From Tubulinosema ratisbonensis (lineage: Eukaryota > Microsporidia > Tubulinosematidae), in the NCBI GenBank assembly GCA_004000155.1, contig RCSS01000381.1, positions 1 through 10,168 on the forward strand: a stretch of 10,168 nucleotides of DNA, in the 5' to 3' direction. Positions 1 through 9,068 of this stretch are shown in pieces (within the stretch, counting starts at the first letter, position 1; each line of letters opens with the position of its first letter). The notes under the pieces were generated by a model. That model was given only the letters and a program-made list of their open reading frames with translations, made no database searches and had not been told where the DNA came from. Position numbers and translations under genes: made by a program.

Positions 1-2
1 TT

Positions 3-131
3 TTTATATGTTTAATTTTACTATTATTATTTTTATATCTACATCAAAATAATATTCCTTATTTATTTTGGGGATATTTCTTACCTCTAATATATTTATC
101 ATTCAAAAAAATTATAAAAATTTATAAATAA
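3..131 (+). CDS. C-terminal end of an unidentified hydrophobic protein (partial, cut by left edge)
   Basis: Frame 3 stays open from the first bases of the window to a TAA at 129-131, giving 42 residues whose start lies outside. The peptide begins with a strongly hydrophobic run (FICLILLLLFLYL), passes a short polar turn (HQNNIPYLFWGYF), continues with a second hydrophobic stretch and ends in a basic tail (KKIIKIYK). That pattern suits two membrane passes with a charged, probably cytosolic, C-terminus. In sequence this AT-rich a stop codon is expected about every ten codons, so 42 open codons is suggestive but not proof. No family is recognised. It would be a same-strand neighbour of the GFAT gene about 270 bases downstream. 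It could also be a chance reading frame or a relic. Confidence 0.35.
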   Translation, partial: FICLILLLLFLYLHQNNIPYLFWGYFLPLIYLSFKKIIKIYK

Positions 132-320
132 AATTCAAATTACAAAATTTTTATTTTTTGTTTATTTTTAAGGGTTATTTTTCAAAATTGATCTAAATTT
201 AAAAAGAAAATTCTTAGGACAAATTTTTATTTTTTCAGGAGAAAAAAACTTTTTAAAAATCTTACAGTCAAAAAAAGTAAGTTAATAAAAATTGGTGAAA
301 ATTTCTCCTTTTTCTTTGTT

Positions 321-2570
<2,250 letters not shown>

Positions 2571-2640
2571 ATAAAGTAAGGTATAAAGAAATATATTAAT
2601 TTAAATTGGTCAGTTTTATCCAAAAATATTTTTCAGGGGA

Positions 2641-2746
2641 TTGTTGATATTTTTTCTGGGATTTAATATGTTAAAAAAAATATTTTGTGAAAAATGTTAT
2701 TTTTTTCTTAAATTTGTTGATATTTTCACAAATTCGTTGCTATTTT
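2641..2746 (+). repeat. Short degenerate direct repeats (TTGTTGATATTTT)
   Basis: The 13-mer TTGTTGATATTTT occurs exactly at 2641-2653 and 2714-2726, and a variant with two changes (TCGTTGCTATTTT) lies at 2734-2746. The last two copies are 20 bases apart. Their function is unknown; they begin 70 bases after the GFAT stop. Confidence 0.45.
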
Positions 2747-2888
2747 CAGACCCAAAATATACGCAGCCTATATTAAATCATTATTAATAATACTATTTAT
2801 TTTTAGGTTATTTTCTAAATTATTTTAATAAATAGATAGAAATAAAAAAGATTTATTTTAAATTATTTGTTATTTATACTTTTGAGAT

Positions 2889-2935
2889 AAATCAATCATA
2901 AAAATATTTTTATAAAAAATTTTTATGATTGATTT
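2889..2935. repeat. Perfect 17-bp inverted repeat with a 13-base spacer
   Basis: The left arm AAATCAATCATAAAAAT (2889-2905) is exactly complementary to the right arm at 2919-2935. The spacer is itself AT-only and could extend the stem weakly. A 17-bp perfect match that includes several G and C positions is unlikely by chance at this spacing. It lies about 320 bases beyond the GFAT stop, so it could be a cruciform or hairpin, a small miniature element or a transcript-end structure. No target duplication was recognised. Confidence 0.7.
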
Positions 2936-3008
2936 TAGACAAGGTTTATTATTATTTTTGAATAATTGTAAAAAAGTTTATAAAAACATTTTTATATTTG
3001 AAGGATTT

Positions 3009-3053
3009 AACAAGTAAATAAGGTTTAAAAAATTTACTTTATTTTTACTTGTT
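3009..3053. repeat. Imperfect inverted repeat, 10-bp perfect outer arms
   Basis: AACAAGTAAA at 3009-3018 is answered by TTTACTTGTT at 3044-3053, with further partial pairing inside the arms. It lies 74 bases after the 17-bp inverted repeat, so the two may belong to one decayed element, though that is inference. Confidence 0.5.
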
Positions 3054-4102
3054 TTGCAGTAATAATCTTATCTAAGCTTTTTTTTATACAAAACGTGTGT
3101 GTTTTTTAAAGGATTAAACAAATAAGTTTTGAATAAGGTTACAAGAATATTATAAAATTATTCTTATAAAATAATGTATTTTTGAGAAGTTTCTGTTATA
3201 TTCTAAGGATTACCAGGAGAATTAAAATAATTTTACGTGGGATAGATCGAAATTTAAGAACTTAAAAAATACATAAAGAGAATCAAATAAATGTATTGAA
3301 TCAACAAATTTTTAATATTTTTAATGTGATTTGACATAGTAAATTCTGTTCTTAATGTAATTTGATATGTTTATTAATTTACATAGATTATTGTAAAAAT
3401 ACGGTATTTCTTATTCATTTGTTAGTTTTATGTATTTAGAACAATTAAATGTTTGTATTTTTTCCAGAATTAAAATAACAGCATGAAGAAATATCAATAC
3501 CATCGAATGACCGCTGCTTAATTGTTTAACTAAAATTAAATCTATTTAAATATGTTTATTTTCTTAATTTATCATTTTTTTTGATTATTTAATACTTTTT
3601 AAATCTCTTTCTTCCTCAAATAGAAACATACATCGACTAATTTTTAATCTTTCATTTTTTAATTGTTACAATCTTACAAACAAATAATAAATTTTTCACA
3701 TATTAAATACAATATTTATTTAAAGAGAAACATATAATTAAATATGTTTTTATACATTGATATTACAAATCTTACATTTACTGACATCTATGACATATAC
3801 TCTATTGGCTTATAAATTGTTTTTTACCCTGTAGACTTTAGTTACATGTTCAGAAGTTTAGCGTATACAACTACAAAACTTTTAAAAGATGTGCTTTTTT
3901 GCTATTTTATAGGTATTTTTTTTATTATGTTGAAATTAAACTAACAACTAAAATTCTTATTTTGCTATACGCATGTATTTTTTATTTTGATGTTATTAAA
4001 CATTTCAAGAAGTAAAGGTACAAGAAAAATGATTTAAATATAAATTTTATTTATTAATCATAAAAATAAATAAATATTTAATCTTTAAAACAAAAAAGCT
4101 TT

Positions 4103-4972
4103 TCAATAAACCAACGTGCCTTGAAAAACACTTAAGCTCAAATAATATGTAAAGTTAGAGTCTCTTAGTTCATATTCCAAATACAATAAATTTAAAATAA
4201 CTATCGCCAAAATCATTTTATCAGTGCTCAAAATAAAAAAAATTGCTTCGTTGTGTTGTCTTAAATTCATTCTTCTTAAAAATATCCTGCGAATAGAAAC
4301 TAACAAAATTATCAATATTCCGATCGAAATAACAAAAAAGAAATAACGGTTTAATTTGAAGAAGAAGTTTAGATAAGCTAACCATGTAATTACAAAAATA
4401 AACTTAGTTTTTATATAATAGTATTCAAATATTTTAAAACTTTTAATAGCATCAGTTCTAAATTTTGACAAACATCCTTTAACATAACCTAAGAAAAAAA
4501 ATATAAAAGAATAACAAACTAAACAAATATAAAAAATTTTTATAGAATGTGTATAAAAAAAGAACTTTGGAGTGAAATTTGTAAAGATATGACTTATTAG
4601 TTTGATTAGATTGAAGATATTTAAAATTAAGATTAAAAAACAAGTTATTGGAGATGCCAAACTACTAATATTAAGAACCGTTTCCAATAATATACTGCAG
4701 TTTAAAGATACTAAGCTTTTTTTCGACATTTTAAATGCTAAAGCTACTATTACAAGCAAAATATGTAATAAAATAACGATATAAATACTTAAAGCTAGTT
4801 TTAAAAGTAACAAATATGTTATTAAAAATGAATAGAAGAGCTCTACAGAAACCGTGTCAAACCAAGAAAAGCCTTTATATAATACACTAGTTAATTCATT
4901 TACCTGATCATTCTTTAAATCAGCATTATCTGGTATTTTCAAAATCGTTTTTTTGTTTTGGGCTTTTCTCAT
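4103..4972 (-). CDS. Multi-pass membrane protein of an unrecognised family (copy A)
   Basis: The 289-residue product starts with a hydrophilic, basic stretch of about 40 residues (MRKAQNKKTI) with no signal peptide. About six or seven hydrophobic segments follow, roughly at 44-62, 63-80, 95-128, 140-163, 190-206, 210-227 and 253-268. A basic loop (RRIFLRRMNLRQ, about 228-239) probably faces the cytosol. No enzyme or transporter motif is seen. It is a diverged paralogue of the gene at 7023-7901: FIFVITWLAYLN (191-202) against FIFLVTWFANLN, and LNLLYLEYEL (260-269) against LNLFYLEYNL, with 17 of 28 and 11 of 18 identities in the two best blocks. Both genes are on the same strand. A variant poly(A) signal ATTAAA lies just beyond the stop (4077-4082). 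An intact frame this long in such AT-rich DNA implies selection. Function unknown. Confidence 0.75.
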   Translation of the reverse strand: MRKAQNKKTILKIPDNADLKNDQVNELTSVLYKGFSWFDTVSVELFYSFLITYLLLLKLALSIYIVILLHILLVIVALAFKMSKKSLVSLNCSILLETVLNISSLASPITCFLILILNIFNLIKLISHIFTNFTPKFFFYTHSIKIFYICLVCYSFIFFFLGYVKGCLSKFRTDAIKSFKIFEYYYIKTKFIFVITWLAYLNFFFKLNRYFFFVISIGILIILLVSIRRIFLRRMNLRQHNEAIFFILSTDKMILAIVILNLLYLEYELRDSNFTYYLSLSVFQGTLVY

Positions 4973-5266
4973 GTTAGAGTTTCCTGGAGTAATTTTAAAT
5001 TATGATAAGAATTATCTCTAAAATACCTTCAAATCTTGAAACTCAAAACAAATTAACAATTAAAATATTAAGACGTGCTTAACCCTTATACTAATATTAT
5101 TATAACAAAACCACCTTATTCCAATATCTATTAAAAATTTTATAAATAATATTCATGATTAAATTGTTTGTTTATTTTTACCTATTATATATTTTACTTC
5201 AAAAACGATATTCTTTAATATTCAATTTTTTTCTATAAGCATTTAAATGTAATTTATTAAACTAAT
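4973..5266. other. AT-rich spacer upstream of membrane-protein copy A
   Basis: About 290 bases upstream of the copy A start on the minus strand. It should carry that gene's promoter, but no clear TATA box, CCC motif or other conserved signal could be singled out. No gene or RNA was seen. Confidence 0.5.
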
Positions 5267-5741
5267 TTACTTTTTATATTCCTTTATGATAGCTTTTACG
5301 TCTTTTAAATTGGAATTTATTAATTTAATTAAATATTATAAACCTCTTAATATTTTATAGGTTTTATATGTTTCTTTTTTTATTCCTTTATTTCGATTTT
5401 TGTATTTTTTTTGCAAAATCTCACATTTATCTTTGATTGTTGCTTCCAGCTATTTATTGTAAAATTGTTTTAATTTCAAGTATAATCTAAATTGTTTTTT
5501 TCATTTATCATTAAGTATATTCATATCGTTTAACGTAAATCTTTGATATGCTAAAAATCCCAACCTTTTTTTAAACATTTATTCTTTTTATTGTGTTTAT
5601 TGAAAAGTTATTTATATATCATTAATTATCTTTAGATCAGAGATATTTTGATAACATTTTTATAATATCTCCTACTTATTTATTATTAGATTGTTTAAAT
5701 ACTTCTGATCACGATATTCTTTGTTTTTGATGATTGAATGG
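5267..5741 (-). pseudogene. Decayed reading frame, lysine-rich, weakly HMG-box-like
   Basis: From an ATG at 5576-5578 to a TAA at 5267-5269 there are 103 codons with only three internal stops, where about a dozen would be expected by chance in DNA of this composition. The peptide starts MFKKRLGFLAYQRFTLNDMN and has the lysine-rich stretch DKCEILQKKYKNRNKGIKK near its middle. Just upstream, in another frame (5579-5741), lies a second broken stretch with VGDIIKMLSKYL (5640-5675). That resembles the (I/V)GD(V/I)xKxLGxxW helix of HMG boxes, and the lower frame could be a second box starting at KKRLGFLAY. The aromatic and tryptophan positions typical of the fold are not all present. What is seen is a frame interrupted by stops and a frameshift; the HMG assignment is tentative. 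It lies upstream of membrane-protein copy A on the same strand. Confidence 0.35.
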
Positions 5742-5924
5742 TTCTTAAAAAATCCTAATCCTTATTCTTAGTTAATACCTGTTTTAAAATTTATTATTTT
5801 TTATTATGTTGAATCTTTATCTATAGTTTTGAAAGATTAAGATATTTTAAAAATAAATGATACTTACTTGGATGAAAATAGTTTACATTAAAACCTTTTT
5901 ATGAGAAGAAACACAATTTAGTAT

Positions 5925-5933
5925 TATATAAAT
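5925..5933 (+). promoter_or_regulatory. TATA-like box before the structured RNA candidate
   Basis: TATATAAAT stands at 5925-5933, about 30 bases before the point where the base composition changes to G+C-rich. This is the spacing expected of TATA-driven type 3 RNA polymerase III genes such as U6 or RNase P RNA. TATA-like words are common in AT-rich DNA, so the position relative to the island is the main argument. Confidence 0.35.
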
Positions 5934-5957
5934 AATCACGTTAATAATTATCACACA

Positions 5958-6198
5958 AATGGATTTTTAATCCTGTAACCAAAGCCTGCAAAATAAGGTA
6001 GACTCAGGCGGTCAATAGAGTGCACGGGGTGGGTTTTAGCGGGTGAAAGGCTCGCAGTATCTTGAGATATACTTAAGTATGGGAAATATATTTTACCGTA
6101 TGTTTCCGTCGACTAGGTATAAATATTCTTATAAAAATGATATATCGAAAAGATCTTCGTATGGATTTCCCATCCCTAAGCAACAAAAAAAATTTTTT
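5958..6198 (+). ncRNA. Candidate structured non-coding RNA, unassigned
   Basis: In a background near one fifth G+C, bases 5971-6060 are about half G+C, the strongest composition jump in the window outside the GFAT gene. The segment folds into many local hairpins: GGATT/AATCC (5961-5973), GCCTG/CAGGC around 5984-6009, GCGGG/CTCGC with loop TGAAAGG (near 6039-6055), AGTAT/ATACT, TATGG/CCGTA, TATAA/TTATA and CGAA/TTCG. Two alternative closing helices share the 3' strand: GGGGTGGG (6026-6033) with CCCATCCC (6169-6176), or ATGGGAAAT with ATTTCCCAT (9 bp perfect). A TATA-like box precedes it and T-runs follow, as for a polymerase III transcript of about 240 bases. Its ends are estimates. Signal recognition particle, RNase P/MRP, U1-U6, 5S and tRNA signatures were looked for and none was complete. 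No long conserved frame covers it. Confidence 0.5.
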
Positions 6199-6212
6199 AT
6201 TTATTTTTTTTT
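6193..6212 (+). terminator. Possible RNA polymerase III terminator (two T-runs)
   Basis: T6 at 6193-6198 and T9 at 6204-6212 directly follow the structured island, with an A8 tract before them. Runs of four or more T on the coding strand end polymerase III transcription. T-runs are frequent in this DNA, so the value lies in the position. Confidence 0.35.
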
Positions 6213-7021
6213 CTATAATTTTTTACTGTTGATTTAATACCAAAAAAATAACAATTTTTAAATTCTAAAGAATCAACCAACTACAAAGCATGTGAAGTGG
6301 TTTTTATTATGTTTTTTCTAAGAGTATTATTAGATATAAAGAGTTTCAAAAAATATTCTTGGAAAAAATTCCATTTATCTTCTATATAGATATATTTATT
6401 TTGACTATATTTTTAGTTTCACAGAAAAAAATCTTCCAGATTTTCTTCTCATTGAGAATTAGGGCAGTGAAATTTTTATATTAGCTGACTGAGACAAATT
6501 CACTGCGTTTACTTACCACAACACTCGAAAAGATCATAAGGTTTTGATGTACTCTATATTTTCATCTTTAAAATATATCTCTATTTGAGAATACCATATA
6601 TCTAATAATAAAATTTGCTTCATAAAATTTGAGAAAGTTTACGTTTCTGCTTTACTTTAAGAAATATAAGAATCTTCATAATTATGAATTTTTGAATGTG
6701 TACCGTAGCGATTATGTCATTATTAATAAGCTGATCTTAAATTTTTTAATTTAAATAACGCAATTTTATTAATTTCGATAAATCTTGATGTAAATAGTTG
6801 ATAGTACATATAAACAATATCAATGTATATATTTTAAGTGAATTATGAAATATTTTAATAAATGTTACTTAATATTTGTATTTTCAATCGTCAAAGATGT
6901 TGCAATAAAAAACAAGTATCTTTAATTTAATCAATTTACAAATAATTTAACTTAAAAAAGTATTTAATAACATTTACTAGCATTTGAACACAACTCTTTT
7001 AAACAAAAAATTTTGAAAAAC
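6213..7021. other. Spacer of 0.8 kb beyond the RNA candidate, no gene seen
   Basis: AT-rich DNA with only short open stretches on either strand. Around 6340-6480 on the minus strand a few tens of residues vaguely resemble the zinc-ribbon start of IS1595/ISXO2-type transposases, but cysteine spacing is not preserved and the match is not relied on. The segment includes the downstream flank of membrane-protein copy B. Confidence 0.55.
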
Positions 7022-7027
7022 TTTATT
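7022..7027 (-). terminator. Polyadenylation signal overlapping the stop codon of membrane-protein copy B
   Basis: On the minus strand AATAAA (7022-7027) contains the TAA stop (7023-7025) of copy B, the same arrangement as at the end of the GFAT gene. This supports the stop position and a very short 3' UTR. Confidence 0.45.
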
Positions 7028-7901
7028 TATAAAATAAAATTTTCTCAAAAAATGTAATATCAATAAATCCCAATGGAGTTGATGCATTTAGATTATATTC
7101 TAAATAGAATAAATTTAAGACCATTATCATCAGTGTTAATTTTTCAAAACATTGTTTATACAAAGATATTACATCATTTTTTTTCAGTATAATATTTTTT
7201 ATAAATAACATAAGTATCATAACAGAAAAAAGAACATAGCAACCAATAGAAAGAACAAAATAAAAATGATATTTTAGAGTAAAAAAGTAGTTTAGATTTG
7301 CGAACCATGTTACCAAAAAAATAAACAAGATTTTAAAATAATTATACTTTAGAATTTTTAATCCTCCAAAAGAATTACTATAATTTCTTTTTAAACACGT
7401 GTATAAATAATTAAAAAACAAAAGTTTTAAACAATACAGAATAAATAAGATGATAAATAAATCTTTTAAATTCTTTAAAAAGTAGGCGTCATCATAATAA
7501 ATAGTGTTAACTTTTAAAAATAGTAGTTTACAACTATTAAGTATGTTCATGCTTAAGAGTAAGAATGTCAAAAGAATTGAAATCACAAACTTAGAAACTA
7601 ATAAAATTTGAATTAAATATGAATATTCATAAAGACTTTTTATGTCAGAGGTAAGTTTCGATATAAAAACACTTAAAAACATTATTATTTGTAAGGACAT
7701 AACTACTAAATAAACACTTATAGGAAATTTGATACAGAGAATAAATAAAAGAATTAAAGAAAATATAAATTCATTACAGGAATTTACCAAAATTATTACC
7801 TTTTCGTAACTTTCATTAAAGATCTTGTCGGTTTGTTCGAGTCGTATGAATTGTTTTAACTGAGACCTTTCCTTACTTCTCTTATTTTTCTTAATTGTCA
7901 T
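7023..7901 (-). CDS. Multi-pass membrane protein of an unrecognised family (copy B)
   Basis: The 292-residue protein has the same plan as copy A: a charged basic N-terminus (MTIKKNKRSKERSQLKQ, about 35 residues), then six or seven hydrophobic segments at roughly 44-60, 61-80, 95-120, 146-167, 191-207, 211-235 and 255-268. A basic loop (KNIILKKND, about 235-243) precedes the last one. The two align nearly end to end with little length change: K58, S62 and Y64 coincide, and the FIF-TW-A-LN block is offset by two residues, as is the LNL-YLEY-L block. Conservation is highest in the last third, so that part is probably functional core. Overall divergence is high, implying an old duplication. No signal peptide, catalytic motif or known transporter signature is seen. 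The ATG at 7899-7901 is the only in-frame start that keeps the basic N-terminus. Confidence 0.75.
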   Translation of the reverse strand: MTIKKNKRSKERSQLKQFIRLEQTDKIFNESYEKVIILVNSCNEFIFSLILLFILCIKFPISVYLVVMSLQIIMFLSVFISKLTSDIKSLYEYSYLIQILLVSKFVISILLTFLLLSMNILNSCKLLFLKVNTIYYDDAYFLKNLKDLFIILFILYCLKLLFFNYLYTCLKRNYSNSFGGLKILKYNYFKILFIFLVTWFANLNYFFTLKYHFYFVLSIGCYVLFSVMILMLFIKNIILKKNDVISLYKQCFEKLTLMIMVLNLFYLEYNLNASTPLGFIDITFFEKILFYK

Positions 7902-9068
7902 GATAAAAAATTTTTTAATACAAATAAATTGATAAGACAGATTACACTTTACGTTTGCTTAATCTTATATAAAAATATGAAAAAAAGTCACAAATTCAAT
8001 TTTAAAATCATGTTTTTTTTATTTTGTTCTAAGAGAACTGCTTGAATTTTTTATTCTACAAAAATTTAAAAATGATTGAACCCAATAATATTGTTAACAG
8101 TTTTCGGACTTAAAAACTCTAACAAAATTTGGGTTTTAGAAAATTAGATTGTTGATTACATAACTTTTTTTATATAATAGAAAAAAACAAAAAAACGAAG
8201 AATTTATAAACCACCTTCATTTTTCCAAGTAATTTGTATCATATTTTAGAACTATAAATCCCTTGTAGATATTTTATTTTAAGGAGAAATCCACAAGCAT
8301 CACATTAATATAAAAAAACACTATGTTTAAATTTATCTTAATTAAATAAATGTAATTTAACTCCTGTAACGTATTGATTTTAAAATTCTAAGCTGGGATT
8401 GAGAAACTATCACCTTTTATCTAAATTTTTATATGTTAATATCTTAAGTAGCACACAATTCTTAAATATAAACATTTTTTATTCAAAATTATTTTAAGTA
8501 ATTTTCTTAAGTTTCTCATCCTTAAGGAGCAAAAAAACTACTTTTATAATTACTTAGATATATTGCATTCAGAGATCTTTTTATAAAATTATAATTTTTA
8601 TGTAAAAAACTGCTAAATATAAAATAATTTATTTACATTTTTCCCCTAAATTTTTTAATTAGCTTCAGAACTCTTTTCTTATAAAATAAATGTTCAGATA
8701 AACCCTGACTACATATGATAGAAATTTATTCATTTTATATTTTGTTTTATATAAAATAGAAATTTTCTACAAAATCTGCTTTTTAAAAATTATACTCTTT
8801 TTTTACAAAATATGTTACAATATCTTGTTTTACCTTATTTTTTAACTCTTAATCCATTTTTATTTATTTTACTTTTTATGAAATTTTACAATTTCTTTTT
8901 TGATTGAATTATTAATATTAATCAATGACACGTAAATTCTTTCTTTTTTTTTATTAGCTAAATTTTTAAAAATTAGCCAAAAATGAGAAAGAATTTTCGA
9001 TTTAAAAATAAATTTATTTTTTGTATAAAAATCATAATTAATATTAAAATTAACTCTTATTAATTGAT
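7902..9068. other. Spacer of 1.2 kb between copy B and the transposase relic
   Basis: Contains the upstream region of copy B, in which no distinct promoter motif could be singled out, and a palindrome at 8935-8995. Reading frames on both strands are short and unremarkable, and no RNA-like G+C-rich patch occurs. The part next to 9068 may be the 3' flank of the transposon relic. Confidence 0.55.
8935..8995. repeat. Snap-back palindrome (imperfect, about 61 bases)
   Basis: AATTCTTTCT (8935-8944) is exactly complementary to AGAAAGAATT (8986-8995). Inside, GCTAA-A-TTTTT is mirrored by AAAAATTAGC with one extra base, so nearly the whole 61 bases can fold into one long hairpin. It lies 73 bases beyond the stop of the transposase relic and might be part of that element's end, but a partner terminal repeat would be outside this window. 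Confidence 0.55.

Larger units (their letters stand above)
2571..4102. other. Spacer of 1.5 kb between GFAT and the first membrane-protein gene, repeat-bearing, no gene seen
   Basis: This AT-rich stretch holds inverted repeats (2889-2935, 3009-3053) and degenerate direct repeats: TTGTTGATATTTT at 2641 and 2714 with a variant at 2734; AAGGATTTAACAA at 3001 and AAGGATTAAACAA at 3109; and a 17-base pair at 3321 and 3352 that differ at two positions. Only short open stretches occur. Examples are about 30 codons ending near 3290, a frame near 3400-3550 broken by two TGA codons, and a 64-codon hydrophobic frame at 3846-4037 with a TAA at 3942. None resembles a known family. They may be eroded genes or chance. 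The two flanking genes converge here. Confidence 0.6.

Noticed and set aside
3846..4037. 64-codon hydrophobic plus-strand frame with one internal stop (3942-3944)
   Set aside because: No similarity to the neighbouring membrane family or any recognised protein; T-rich DNA readily yields hydrophobic frames. Mentioned only as part of the spacer.
4602..4784. 60-codon plus-strand frame
   Set aside because: It is antisense to membrane-protein copy A, and the conservation between copies A and B follows the minus strand.
5970..6190. Assignment of the structured island as SRP RNA or RNase P/MRP RNA
   Set aside because: A TGTAA motif near 5974 and a GTGAAAGGCTCG stretch gave weak resemblance, but the SRP54-binding loop and a complementary CR-I/CR-V pair are missing. 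Left unassigned.
6043..6237. 64-codon plus-strand frame over the G+C-rich island
   Set aside because: The hydropathy and residue mix look like chance, it runs into the T-tract (a poly-Phe/Tyr/Leu tail), and the segment is better explained by RNA stems.
6340..6480. Minus-strand peptide resembling the zinc-ribbon start of an ISXO2-type transposase
   Set aside because: The cysteine pattern is not kept, frames change and no downstream DDE blocks follow.
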